64,000 bases of DNA, taken from Semisulcospira habei (taxonomy: Eukaryota > Mollusca > Gastropoda > Semisulcospiridae). Positions 21,381 to 33,376 of the stretch are shown one piece after another. Position numbers and translations under genes: made by a program. The stretch covers positions 228,470,709 to 228,534,708 of the forward strand of contig BTPG01000004.1 of assembly GCA_036245525.1 (NCBI GenBank), in the 5' to 3' direction. The notes beneath the pieces are model-generated. The model had not been told where the DNA came from. It searched no databases and was given only the letters and a program-made list of their open reading frames with translations. Within the stretch, counting starts at the first letter, position 1. The number at the start of each line of letters is the position of its first letter.

Positions 21381-22111
21381 AGGGGATATCCTTGGATTGT
21401 AATAGTACAAGAACCACGTGTATCTTTGTCTCTGCATGTATCTGTGGAATTGGTAATATCTTGGGTGTTTTGACTTTGAGCCATATATTGATTAGTGTTT
21501 GTAATTGATTAGTGTTTGTAACTGGATTTTAACCTGCAGTCTTAAATGGGGCTTAAAGGGTGGATTTCTTGGTGTTGGGATGATACAATCGCGCGTAGGG
21601 CTGTTGTATTAACCGACATGTATTAAACTTATGGAATAAGTTTAAACAGGGTGATTTGTATAGCTTTGTTGCGCTTGAGCTGCTCGGTCCAGATCAGACA
21701 AGCATAACATAGCCCTAATATATTGTGTTTTTGCTGTAAGGGGTTTTGCAGTCAAATCGAAGGATCTATTTTGTATTGGGTCCCACGGTGTGCTCAATTA
21801 TATGTTCTACTTCTAGTCTGAATATTTGTAAGGGGAAACAACCATTGCTTTTGTTGTATGTTATGGCACCTATATTTTTGTTGTTGTTTATTACAGTGTC
21901 CACGGATCGGGTTGCTGTCAATCTGCTCTCTCATGCTTTATTTTGTCTCTAGTCACTGATGTTTTTGTGTTGCCATACAACTGGTTAATTGATGTTGTAG
22001 TGAAAATAAATATCTTTTTAAACTGTTTGGGAAAACCTTTTGGTATTATTTTCTGAGGGAGAGGAAAGGGGTGTTAATTAAGGATCATCTTTTCCTGAAG
22101 AATCTGGGTTA
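21381..22111. other. Unassigned AT-rich stretch
   Basis: No coding signal or repeat recognised. A short open frame at 21,746-21,952 has no features. It might contain an LTR remnant, but no termini or duplications were found. Confidence 0.3.
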
Positions 22112-23135
22112 CACACAAATTTATTTAAAAACAAGAAAGGCAAAGCCATTATGGCTCACGTGTATGACCGATTTACATATATGTGTGACCTTTGTGACAA
22201 GGGCTGGCTTCTGCAGCAGCAAAATCCACGTTTTCTGAAAATGTAAGCATTTTTCACACATCTGTCTGACCCTTGACTTTTGTGATGAGTTGACTAAATT
22301 AGTATGCATAGGAAGGTTTTATCACATCAGCTATCTTTGTACCAAATTTGGTTGTAGCAAGTTTGGGTTAAGGTTTAAAGTTGTGAATAGTATTTGAGAA
22401 AAAACATTTGTCAAAATATGGCTATTTTCCTCCTATTTCCGGAGCCCTTGTGACCCTTGACCTTTCCGAGGGGTCATCAAATTAGTATGCATAGATAGGT
22501 CTTACCATCAGGTATCTCTGTACCAAGTTTGGGTTTGAAGTTGTGAATAGTCAGGGGTGGGATTCTAGTAACAAACAAAAAAAGAGGAAGATGCTCCACC
22601 TTCCCCGCGAAAAATTATCTTCCGTCCACTCCCACTTCCACTTATTTTTCAAACAATTTTCATCAACGGATAGCGCACTCTGTCTTTGAACAATATCCTT
22701 TCTCACCGCCATTTTCTACTGCGACCTAAAGCTACGGGAAGTATTGGGCGACAGTGAACCAAACTACATACAAATCCGATCCATTTGAGAATTTTGATCC
22801 ATTAAAGAAGAAACATGTTTTTTAGTGCTTTTTATTGTTGTTTTTATATGCGGAAAATAAGTCTGCTTCAGCGGAATTGTGAAAGAGTGTTCGCGGAAAT
22901 CAGCGAAAATGCTGAAAAATCCCACCCCTGATAGTATTTGAGAAAAAACATCTGTTGTCAAATATGGCTAGTTGTCACCTATTTCCTGAGCTCTTGTGAC
23001 CCTTGAGCTTTCTGAAGGATCAACCAAATTCGTACGTATATAAAGGTCTTGCCATCAGGTATCTTTGTACCAAGTTTGGGTTTGAAGTTGTGAATAGTAT
23101 TTGAGAAAAAATAAATTATGTCAAAATATAGCTGT
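22112..23135 (+). repeat. Modular TGACCCTTGACC repeat, copy 1
   Basis: Begins AAGAAAGGCAAAGCCATTAT then GGCTCACGTGTATG, followed by modules of about 165 bp, each with tgacccttgacctt, attagtatgcata, ggtcttaccatcaggtat and tttgagaaaaaacat. The 3' end with the gtgagcc inverted terminus is missing. A MITE at 22,552-22,930 interrupts it. The family is unclassified. Short inverted termini suggest a DNA element. Confidence 0.6.
22552..22930. mobile_element. MITE with CAGGGGTGGGATT termini
   Basis: 379 bp with 13-bp terminal inverted repeats CAGGGGTGGGATT and a 5-bp duplication atagt (22,547-22,551 and 22,931-22,935). Removing it restores the host repeat (gttgtgaatagtatttgag). The CAGGG start resembles hAT ends, but hAT duplications are usually 8 bp, so the superfamily is open. 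No coding capacity. Confidence 0.75.
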
Positions 23136-23888
23136 TATTTTTATATGTAATAAATGTTGTCGTAATTGTTTCCTCTGGTGTTTGTGTTAGTGTGGGTTGG
23201 TTGTACTCGAGTGGTAGCGCTCATAGTTCGCGCCCCGGAAGCAGGGGTCGTGATATACATCATTTGTGCATTATACATGATGAAATCTTGGTGTACATGT
23301 AGAGTATTATTGAACACACTTAGTCTACTCACGTAAATATGCAATCCTAAAAACTCATTTCTAACCACTCTTTGTAAGCATACCATCCTATAACTGAAGA
23401 AATGTTGCCACATAAACTAATTTCACAAAAAAGACACTCATATAGTGTACACTGTAAATTAATGGACACCATAAAGGAGGTAATTAAACGCAGTCACTGA
23501 CAACAAAAAAACCCCACAATTTTCATTTCTCAGCACTATTTCTTAGCACATCACCCCGTAAGTGATGCCTGAAAAATAATTAGCACATTGCTTGATTTAT
23601 ACAAGCACCTACGATGAGGTTTTTCAGCTTTTGACAACAAAAGCGAGTCTCTGTATGACAAAAAATGTTCACAAAAGTGAGGAAGATAACATGTGGAGGG
23701 GCCGTCTCATATTGCGGAGGGCTTGTTTCTGGCCGAGGATGAGTCTGAATGCATTCTAGGAAAAGAATAAATATGATAATAGTTTATTAACACAATCACG
23801 AACATTACTAAATGGTCACTATAGTATTTTTTTTCGGACTATGGACCTCAGGTACATTGTGCATGTTAAAGTGTTCGTCTTGCTTCCC
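23136..23888. other. Unassigned sequence with a possible tRNA-like head
   Basis: Around 23,195-23,260 ggttgtactcgagtggtagc resembles a tRNA A-box region but lacks a clear B box. The rest has no gene signal. Confidence 0.25.
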
Positions 23889-24655
23889 ATAATAATAATA
23901 ATAATAATTACGGTATTTATAATGCGCTTATCTTATAATAATTATAACTCTAAGCGCGCACTCACAACTTGCACACTTTAGACAATGACTCGCGTACCAC
24001 AAATAGTGAAAATACATTACGACGGTCAGCTTGGGGTGGGGAGTGTAGTGATATAGTGCTAGAACTGTTGGAAGAGGTGAATTTTGAGGGCGGACTGGAA
24101 GGAGGAGAGAGAGTGTTTCTGACGAAGAGAGAGTGGGAGGGTGTTCCAGGTGGATGGACCGTAGATGGAGAAGCAGCGGGGGCCGAAAGTGCTGAGTTTG
24201 GTGCGGGGGATGAGGAGGCGGAGAGGGTCGGAGGTGGAGCGGAGGGAGCGGGAAGGAGTGTAGGGGTGAAGTAAGTTGGAGAGATAGGTAGGAGCGTAGT
24301 TGTTCAGGGATTTGTAGCAGAGAGACAGAATCTTGTATTGGATGCGTTGGGGAATGGGGAGCCAGTGAAGGAGCTTGAGCAGGGGTGTGATGTGGTCAGA
24401 TTTTTTCTTTCTGAGGACGAGGCGGGCAGCATTGTTCTGGACGCGCTGTAGAGTGAGAGTGGTAGAGCGAGGAAGGCCGGAAAGGAGAGAGTTGCAGTAG
24501 TCGATGCGAGATAAGATGAGAGAGACAGCGAGTTTGGTGGCAGCTTTGGTAGTGAGGTATTTTCTGATCTGACTGATGCGGCGGAGGAGGAAATAACATG
24601 CCTGAGAATCAAGCGCAGATAACTGAAAACCGCCAGCAGTATGGTGACATTCTCA
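23889..24655 (-). mobile_element. CR1/L2-group LINE 3' fragment
   Basis: The minus strand carries the RT C-terminus in one long frame without ATG: LLKLLHWLPIPQRIQYK, then YAPTYLSNLLHPYTPSRSLR, as in CR1/L2 ORF2 ends. 23,889-24,010 is 3' UTR with GCGC-containing and (ATT)n tail sequence. It is 5' truncated at about 24,655. Confidence 0.75.
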
Positions 24656-24804
24656 TAGCAAGTGAGATTTGAACTCTTGCACAGTTTATAATGGAAAATG
24701 TACCTGGGGTACAGTTAATAAGACACTGTCCGATAAAAGTATACCATAGTCACGATAGTGACCACCAAAACAGTCAAAGTAACAGTTAGGATACAATGGG
24801 TATA

Positions 24805-24957
24805 GAAATAAAAATAAAAATAAGTACCCAACGGAGAAAGAAACACGCTTAGAAAAGACGGGTACAACACAATGTCTTTTCTAAGCGTGTTTCTTTCTCC
24901 GTTGGGTACTTATTTGCATTGTACACGCTTGGCAGTCACCTTTTTGGTCTGGTTTGC
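24805..24957 (-). mobile_element. Short SINE-tail insertion with perfect palindrome
   Basis: A 153-bp insert between 12-bp duplications acaatgggtata (24,793-24,804 and 24,958-24,969). It contains a perfect inverted repeat, 24,819-24,859 with 24,874-24,914 (41-bp arms, 14-nt loop). Each arm bears GTTTCTTTCTCCGTTGGG. It ends in a (TTTTTA)n-like tail on the minus strand. It shares its core with inserts at 53,311 and 54,706. Confidence 0.75.
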
Positions 24958-24969
24958 ACAATGGGTATA

Positions 24970-26225
24970 AGTGTGCTGGATTGTTGGCATAAAGACAGGA
25001 ATGGAAGGTTTCACATGCAAAGGACCATCTTATAAGAGCCTTAATCTGAAAAAAGAATCTGCCTCTCACATCAACAGTTCTGCAAAACAACCCAAAAATA
25101 TATATATATGACCTATAGCCAAAAGGTGTTACTGAAAAGGCAACAAGGGTGCTTGAAAGTAAAAAGTGATAGAATTACATGAAAAATCCGCGTTGGACAG
25201 TTTATGGCATGTGCAAATAGTATGTAAAGTGGGAATATAGTCTGTTCCTTAGTTTCAGAGAAATCTCATTCAGAACTTTTTATATGACATTATGTCGGAG
25301 GTCAGGTATTACAACACAACCGTGTAAGTTTTGGTTTTGTTATTGATCCAAGTTGGAAAATGTTTACTTGAACAGTTAAATGGATTAGTAAATGTGAATT
25401 TCTGTTGCAAAACTAAATCATTAAGGTTTTCTGGGTGTCACTGAAAAGAATGAATTGTTGTAATACCTGACATCCGACACAGGTGCTTCTTTCTATTTGT
25501 TGTAAATGTGAAATGCAGCCACATTCTCTTTCAAACCACATTCTCAGGGATGTAAAAAGAATTAAGAGAGACAACAGCAACATTTCCTATGATCATTTTA
25601 TTTCAAGTACAGGAAGAATAAATGCAAATTCAGGAAAACAGATATTATGTCGAACGTCATAATTACAACAAACTGAACGGAGGTTTAACATTTATCCATC
25701 CAAAACCACAAGTTCGCTCACAAGTCACTTGTCTTCCGCTACAAACACTGCATATACACATTTCCTCATTTACCTGAACTGCTGATCACTCCGCAATACT
25801 GCTAAATCACATATCGTTCTGCACTATTCATCATGTATTTGAACTGCTCATCAATCCCTAAAACTGCAGATCACATCTCGCTTTACACTTATTTCTTCTC
25901 AAAAGTGTCTCAACACAATGAAGGTTAAAACAGTGTACAAAAATTCATACATTTATATGAATATATGTTATTTTGTTGTTTTTTTTTACACTGGGGCCAA
26001 AACCCTTTCGTAGGTGTCTCGGGGCTCCGCTGAGAGAACTATTAATATAGTGACAGATGGTCAGTATGGGTTTTCAAGCAACTAGAAAGTGCAGGAGAAA
26101 CAGACAAATACAGTGATGTCACGTTTGTTTTGCTACACATGTCAGTAAATATACTGAAATGTGTAGGAAAACACAAACACCTTGACATCACTTATTTATA
26201 TTTATACCCGTTTTTTCTGCAATTT
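24970..26225. other. Mostly unassigned AT-rich DNA with recurrent motif
   Basis: No gene recognised. Contains motif copies (TGTCGRASGTC with TTACAACA) at 25,291-25,320, 25,457-25,480 (inverted) and 25,645-25,670. Confidence 0.35.
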
Positions 26226-26723
26226 CTATGCAGCATATGTCCTAAATAACTGTGAAAACTGATGCCTCGGACTGGATGTGCTTTTATCGAGGTTGAGAGA
26301 GACCCTTCTCAAAATAAAATCAAATGGTTCCCACAAGTAGTCAAAGCGGATAGGCCAAAAGTATAAGTGCCGGCGCTTTGACATGAAACTCACACAGGCA
26401 ATCTGCAGAAGTTCGTCAACGTCTTTAACTTGCCCAACATATTCAGTTTCATTCCACTGAACAAGATGGAAGATGCCAACCACTGGAGCTTGAGTATGAG
26501 TGCGGGGAACGATAGGCACAAATTGGTTTGGCACCCAGTTATCAGCAACCATGTCACTGCGGATTGAGAACCACATGATGAACAATTTCTGTCCATCCTC
26601 ACAACCCGGAGCGCGAAAATTGCGGCTGCAGTGAAGCCTGTACATCTCCCAACCAAGATCTGGAAAAACCGACTGGTTTGGACGCTTCAGCACAAAACTG
26701 GCTGCGCAAAACTCCCACAACCC
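26226..26723 (-). CDS. Open segment of unknown function, possible exon
   Basis: About 165 codons open on the minus strand without a usable ATG (it begins at TTG). Composition is protein-like and aromatic-rich, with short motifs YFWPIRFDYLWEPFDF and VVGIFHLVQWNETEYVGQVK. No transposon similarity is recognised. It lies in the least repetitive part of the window and could be a terminal exon of a minus-strand gene that includes the exons at 28.4-29.8 kb, or a chance frame. No splice site is convincing. Confidence 0.3.
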   Translation of the reverse strand, partial: GLWEFCAASFVLKRPNQSVFPDLGWEMYRLHCSRNFRAPGCEDGQKLFIMWFSIRSDMVADNWVPNQFVPIVPRTHTQAPVVGIFHLVQWNETEYVGQVKDVDELLQIACVSFMSKRRHLYFWPIRFDYLWEPFDFILRRVSLNLDKSTSSPRHQFSQLFRTYAA

Positions 26724-28463
26724 TCACAAGCTGCAGTTTTGAACCACTGACATCACTTCAGCTTCAAACGACAGACGCTCTGAAGCATCAGGTGAAACTG
26801 AGGTCAGCACAGCCATTTGAATAACTTCAGCTGGTGACACAGTCATGAGGACCGCACCAATTAGAACCATTCAGAAAACTGTCTGGATGCAGTGCCATAC
26901 AAATAACAATGCGACACCTGAGCTCTTCATGGCACATTTCTGTGCCAAATATAAGAAGGCTCAGCGCTCTTAAAAAAACAGTTGCCATCTCCATTTCCAC
27001 TTTCATCTATCATGTACACTTTCAAACACTTCATCTGCATGTTAACATGTTCTATTATCAAACATGACACTCTCCTTCTCAAGGCCTTTCATACGATTCC
27101 ATGGGTGACTCTACGAGATGGAAAGTGTCAACAATGGCGATCTGAGTGCGAAAGGCGTTCTAACAACACCACCATTGAACAGTACTAGGTGCTTGCACAT
27201 CAGGTTTACAACATCGGCCGTGTTGGAAATATGACGGTCGACGCAACACGCCTTGAAAAGGGAGCTTGTCAACAACTACAAACACGTGTGACCACATTTT
27301 GTCTGAATCGGTTTTACATTCTACAAATTTAGTTGTTTTCTCCAAACACGACGTTCCAGAGAGTGTTCTAGACAAAGATGCTGCACCAAATATCACCGCT
27401 TTGATCGAACGTCATGTTTACCACACACGCATTGTGGTAATGTAATGACGTACAACTCGCTAAATCATTTTCAACGCACATGGCTGGCGGACAACAAACA
27501 GCCCAATTCGTTTCAATCTGCACAGCTTGTATATCCTATCGGTACAAATGCCATATCAATCCTTTCTCTAGGTAACTGTTATGCAAAAACTATACAGAAA
27601 GTATGTTGAACGTAGATTGTATGTCGAACGTCAGATAAAGGCGAATATTACAACATACCATTCTCGAGTTCCGTCGGTTTGAAGCTTGCCGCAATCATCG
27701 ATCCAGTATAGCGCGTATGCATCACGTGATACGAAGAAACGATGGGTAAATTTTCAAAATTGAAGTCGGCAGCAGTTGAGGAAGAAAAGACAACTATGTC
27801 GAACGTCGATTATTACAACAAAAACCGGTAGAAGTAAACTCGCCTTTCAAAAAAGGCTGTTTGTGTTTTTATCTTGAAACATGCGACGTGGGTGCATTAT
27901 GCATGTACAGGAGAGGAAGCGATGGTCATAATTCGTCTGCTATGAGGTTCACATTGTGCGAAGTTCAGGGAAGAGATATTCTGTCGCAAAATTACAACAC
28001 GCCTGACGTTCAACATCCCGTTTTTTATTAGGCAATAGCGCAATATTTCGCACATGAAAATATCTGTTCTTCACTGGTAAATATTTATACATGTCTTGCC
28101 TCACAGAATTAATGATATGAAACCAGTAGGTCGGCCTTTTATTTGCACACCATCACATCGCTCACACGAGATCGATCGGTGTTGCTTTCTGGCAAGGGAA
28201 ATTTTCAGCCTTGGCCAACATTTTAATCATACAGTCACTACACCTCTCAAAATGTGTCTCCCATGTTATTTCTAGTGAATATTCAGGCATTTTACCATGA
28301 TCTTAACTACTAAAAACAGATGAATCAGGACTGGAAGTGCTTTTATTATGCATACAGTTTGGGCAACCATTTTAGTAACACCTTTTGGCAATGGGTCATA
28401 TATATCTGAGATTAGATTCAATTCAAAATATTAGAAAATTAACTATGAGAAATGCACATTTAC
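26724..28463. other. Unassigned DNA with clustered recurrent motif
   Basis: Motif copies at 27,403-27,426, 27,601-27,655, 27,795-27,820 and 27,981-28,016. A 78-codon minus-strand frame (27,396-27,160) shows no family features. Confidence 0.3.
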
Positions 28464-28648
28464 CTTTCTTTTCAAAGTAATACTTTGAACATTTCTCCCA
28501 GTGACGCCGCCACTTTTGGGCCGACCATTCCCTGCATTGCTCCTGTTTTGCTATGCGCCAGTTTTTACGCTGCTGCTCCACCGCATGCCTGGTCTTGGGC
28601 TTTGGTGTAGATCTGGCTAGGGGCTGGGTTATCATCATCTTTTTCTCT
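28464..28648 (-). CDS. Candidate exon of a basic protein
   Basis: Bounded by a good acceptor (tttttattcag) at 28,649-28,650 and donor (aaag|gtaaat) at 28,464/28,463 on the minus strand. One frame is fully open and reads HAVEQQRKNWRIAKQEQ and EWSAQKWRRHWEKCSKYY, a Lys/Arg/Trp-rich helix-like sequence. Its phase does not follow from the exon at 28,875-29,102 in the best frame of that exon, so either an exon is missing or there is an indel. No family assigned. Confidence 0.4.
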
Positions 28649-28874
28649 CTGAATAAAAATAAAGTTTGATGGAATTGATGAGATTAAATACTGAGAGCCC
28701 ATCACGCACAGAAAAGTTCAGATGGATGATCAATAAAAATGGTAGAAATGTACATTTTTGTGAATCACACCCCAAAGTAGGTCTCCTAAACAAAGTCGCA
28801 ACAGTATAAAAGATAGATTATATATGGGAATGTGTTACAAGCATGTTAACCAGAAGTTGAGAACCAACACATAC

Positions 28875-29102
28875 CTTATCTCTGTGCGCGTAGCCTGTAA
28901 TGTTTACGACTGCGCAGTATTTCTTCCTCTCTCCGAGGGTGTTGTCTGTTTTGAGAACTTCGTTCTTTATTCTTCCGCCTCTCAGCTTCATCACGGGAGG
29001 GGTCACGCTTAATTGACATGCGATATTCCTGGCATCTTTCAGCGTTTGTTTTAACTTTAGTGGTCTTGATTTCTTCCTCTGGAGAATCAAGTTGACGAAG
29101 AC
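28875..29102 (-). CDS. Candidate exon: charged repeat-like protein
   Basis: Acceptor (ccttttcag) at 29,103-29,104 and strong donor (ataag|gtatgt) at 28,875. Entered in phase 1 it reads LRQLDSPEEEIK, then AERCQEYRMSIKRDP and AERRKNKERSSQNRQH. It resembles the ERQREYR...DP repeats of uncharacterised lophotrochozoan proteins as I recall them. That frame meets TAA at 28,878-28,876, four bases before the donor. The CDS therefore either ends here (82 residues with the exon at 29,743-29,764) or the assembly has an indel. Confidence 0.4.
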
Positions 29103-29742
29103 CTGAAAAGGATTTTTGGGTGGTTAGAACACCACTTTTGGCACTTTTTAAAAATTTACATGATTAAACTCAGTAAATAAAACAAGATATTAAATTATAA
29201 ATCTCACATTAACTATTGCTATGTTTTGGCATAAACAAAGCGTCATCGAGCATGATGAAGGACATGAAGCCACTTCATGTCCGCACGCTATCACAGATGA
29301 CTGAAAAGCAGACGATTCATCCGCCATTATCACCTCAGGTCATAAACAAAGAGGTATAATTATGAAACCCACGTTTGAAAATTAACAGGTAGTTTAACCT
29401 GATGAGAATCCTCATCAAAATTAAATAAAACCCGACCGTCTATCAGTTGAACGTGGTGCTGGACATGACAAGAATTAGTCGACCGTGATTTGGGACATGC
29501 CAAATTTCTACTGAAAAGGTCGTCGTCATCTCAAAAACAAGTCGCTTTTGAACAAACCTCTGAGAGTATCGCCGAGTAGTTTCGACCACACACTCATCGT
29601 TCACTTACACCGTAAAATTATATAAAATGTGCGAGCTTAGAGCTACTAAACACAATAAAACATGTACACAAATGTACACAATAGCAACATAAGGTCATAC
29701 GTGATAAGGAAAAGTTATTTGACATGAAACAATTTTGCTTAC

Positions 29743-29764
29743 CTTCTCTACGTCGTGGTGCCAT
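29743..29764 (-). CDS. Candidate first coding exon (MAPRRRE)
   Basis: ATG at 29,764 followed by seven codons and a donor gaag|gtaagc. It ends in phase 1, matching the entry phase of the exon at 28,875-29,102. It is short, so this rests on the splice site and phase only. Confidence 0.35.
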
Positions 29765-30519
29765 TTCCAATGAATTAAAGCACTGCGACTAATCACTTGA
29801 CCAAATATGACCTCCGAACAAAGTTGCAGGTACGAAACAAACTCCGCATAAATAGAAATCGGCAAATAGTTGAACGTGATAAACGGACATGAAACGAAAG
29901 CTTACCACAAAGAGTAAAAAAATAATTGTACGCGTACCCCGAGGGCTAGTACAATAAAGTGTTTATGCGGAAATATGTATGCAGATGAGGTTCATTAAAA
30001 AGTTGGATCAACTAGGTCATGCTTGGGTGTGTGTGAAAGTCGGTGTGCACACGGTGTTCTGGACAAGGCCAGTCACGCTCGACTAACCGTTTTTCGGGAT
30101 GAAATAAAAACTCCAAAATGTGTGTTTTCGCACAAAATTTGTGTAAAATAGACGCTAAACACTCAATAGAAGAGTTGCATAAGAATAGGAAAGGACTTTT
30201 TATGAAATGATGAAAAATATCCATGTGCACAATATCAAGCTTGTTGCATCTCACTAAGAGCTTTGCCTGCCTGCGACAAATATGTAAATTCTTTTTTTGT
30301 TTTTATTTACTTTTTACTAATTTAAAAGCCTGCAACTAACGTATGTATATTTACATGCAATTTTCTTGAAATAGGATATAAAACACAACATGTTTGACTT
30401 TCATTTATATTTTACTTTGCACTGGAAAAATGGCAACCCGTCTGCTTCCACCTTTTGTCACTGGCTCATATAATCTTTTAGAGAAGAGTAAGATCCATTC
30501 ACTAGAACTTTCTGTTTAC
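29765..30519. other. Unassigned AT-rich DNA
   Basis: No gene or named repeat. A GTTGAACGTG motif occurs at about 29,872. Confidence 0.3.
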
Positions 30520-33275
30520 AATTGGTTAGAGAGAGAGGCAAAGTCATTACGGCTCATGTGTACGACCAATTTACTTATGTGTGACCTTTGTGACAATAAG
30601 TAAAGGGCTGGCCTCTGCACCAGCAAAATCCATGTTTTCTTAAAATTTAAAGTAATTTCCACACCTGTCAAACCCCCCCCCCCCCCCCCTAAGACCCTTG
30701 TGATGAGTCGACTAACTTAGTATGCACAGGAATTTCTTATTATCAGTTACCTTTGTGCCAAATTTGATTGAAAAATTTGCAAAGCTGTTTATAATACCTA
30801 CAATTTTATATAAAATTGACTTTTTACACACATCTGCCGACCTCTTGTGACCCTTGACCTTTTTGAAGGGTCATCCAAATTAGTATGCATTAAATAGGTC
30901 TTACCATCAGGTATCCCTGTACCAAATTTATTGGTTTGAAGTTGAAAACACTATTTGAGAAAAAAAAAAAAACATTTTGTCAAAATATCGCTATTTAGAA
31001 TTTTGGACCAATTTCTTGAGCTCGTGTGACCCTTGACCTATCCAAGGGATTACCAAATCAGTACATATTGAAATGACTTCTCATCAGGGATCTCTGTAGG
31101 AAGTTTGGGTTTGAAGTTGTCAATAATATTTGAGAACAAGAAAGGCAAAGACATTATGGCTCACGTGTATGGACCGATTTACATATAGTGTGTGACTGTT
31201 GTGACAAGGGCTGGCTTCTGCAGCAGCAAAATCCAGGTTTTTTTGAAAATGTAAGCATTTTTCACACATCTGTCAACCCCGTGACCCTTGACCTTTGTGA
31301 TGAGTCAACTAAATTAGTATGCATAGGAAGGTCAGCTATCTTTGTACCAAATTTGGTTGAAAAATTTGCCAAAAATTTGGGAATACCTACAATTTTATCA
31401 AAATTCAGTATTTTACACTCATTTGCCAGCCTCTTGTGACCCTTGACCTTTCCAAGGGGTCGTCCAAATTAGTATGCATAGATAGCTCTTACCATCAGGT
31501 ATCTCTGTACCAAATTTGGGTTTTAAGTTGTGAATTGTATTTGAGAAAAAAACATCTTTTGTCAAAATATGGCTATTTTAGACCTATTTCCTGAGCTCTC
31601 TTGACCCTTGACCTTTCCGAGGGATCAACCAAATTAGTGTGCATAGAAAGGTCTTACCATCAGGTATCTCTGTAGCATGTTTGGGTTTAAAGTTGTGAAT
31701 AGTACTTGAGAAAAAACATCTTTTGTCAAAATACGGCCATTTTTTTACCTATTTCCTGAGCTCTTGTGACCCTTGACCTAAGTGAGGGATCAACCAAATT
31801 AGTACGTATAGAAAGGTCTTACCATCAGGTATCTTTGTACTAAGTTTGGGTTTGAAGTTGTGGATAGTGTTTGAGAATAAATAAATCATGTCAAAATATA
31901 GCAATTGTTGATCTATTTCCTGATCCCCTGTGACCTTTGTGAGAGGTCACTCAAATTGGTATGTTTAGAAAGGTCTTACCACAAAGTACCCTTGGGCCAT
32001 GTTGGAAGAATGTGGCTTGAATAGTCTCCGAGAAAATGCCAACGTTAAAGTTTATCACGGACGACGGCGGACAGATGACGGACGACCACTGGCCCAAAAC
32101 ATGCTCACTTTTGTTTCACATGTGAGCAAAAAAAAAAAAACATCTTTTGTCAAAATAGGGCGATTTTGGACCTATTTTCTGAGCTCTTGTGACCCTAGAC
32201 CATTCCAAGGGATCAACCAAATTTGCATGCATAGAAAGGTCTTCCCATCAGGTAGCTTCATACCAAGTTTAGATTTGAAGTTGAAAATAGTATTTGAGAA
32301 TAAAATAAATTATGTCAAAATATAGCCATTTCGGCCTATTCCCTGATCCAATGTGACCTTGACCTTTGTGAGAGGTCACTCACATTGATATGTTCTTGCC
32401 ACAAAGTATCCTTGCGCAAGGTTTGAACAGAGATGCCAACCCTTTTCACTACCTGACCTTACCATTTTCACATGAATTTGACAGGAAGAAACAAAATTTG
32501 ACAGGAAGATTTTGCGTGAACATAAAACTCGTTCCTTCAAACTTAAAGTTCTGTCTTTTAATGCAGTATCTCAGAAAGAGAAAAAATGTTTACACCAAAA
32601 AAGATGTCAGTTTTTTTGCTTTTGTTTGCGCAGCACTTTTTGTGGCGAGTTCGTCTAATCCACCATGACAGATTTTGAAATCTAATTCACATGTAACACA
32701 GCATGTACTTGTGACACTTTGGACGCGGTTATGCACAGATAGTCTTTGGAATAACATTGCAAAAATTTCTTCTGATACACTGTTTTGCCTCAGAATTGCT
32801 GCTGCAATCAGCACTTTTATACGTTTTAACAATTCACTTTCATCACCCATGCTTACAGTGTAAAACAGCAAAATCCCAAGAACTACTGAACTGAAATCAC
32901 ACTATTTCCGATCATGTATATTTCAGATTCCAATTGGTTGCACTAATCAGAGGACACTTCTGATTGGCTCATTATTTATTTCGAGGGAAACGCAATGGCT
33001 CGGTGGTATAAGAGCAGCAAAGCCAGCGCAAAATTGGTAACTTTTAGCGGACAATTTGAGCGCTTTTTTTGCTGGAATATAATTTATTGGCCATAAAATC
33101 TTAAGAAATTAATTTTGGCGTAAGAAAATACGGCAAAATCAGAAGAGTTGGCGTCTATGCTTGAATAGTCTTCGAGAAAATGCCAACGTTAAAGTTTTAC
33201 CACGAACAACGAAAGTCGGACGGACGACCACTGGCCCAGAACATACTCACTTGTGCTTTGCACGTGAGCCAAAAT
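30520..33275 (+). repeat. Modular TGACCCTTGACC repeat, outer copy
   Basis: Starts GAGGCAAAGTCATTACGGC then CTCATGTGTACG and ends ACGTTAAAG...CACGTGAGCC at about 33,270. The inner copy at 31,135-32,128 interrupts it, and the sequence resumes precisely (atatttgagaa to aaaacatcttttgtc). It includes a C run at about 30,677-30,698. Modules recur about every 165 bp. The stretch from about 32,430 to 33,150 is divergent and may hold another insertion. Confidence 0.55.
31135..32128 (+). repeat. Modular TGACCCTTGACC repeat, inner full-length copy
   Basis: Complete copy of about 1 kb. Left terminus AAGAAAGGCAAAGACATTAT then GGCTCACGTGTATGG. Five modules follow, then the end ggacgacggcggacagatga and CACATGTGAGC. 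The two termini are inverted relatives (GGCTCACGTG / CACRTGTGAGC). It is inserted in the outer copy. No ORF. Confidence 0.65.
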
Positions 33276-33376
33276 CCATGCACATGCAAAAACCCAAACA
33301 ATATATAGGCTGTAAGTAAAAGTACATGTTTGTATAAAGAGATTTGCTGTATACATAAGTGTGTACGTACTATTAC
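33276..33376. other. Intron-like flank
   Basis: Follows the donor of the candidate exon at 33,377-33,467. No other feature. Confidence 0.25.
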
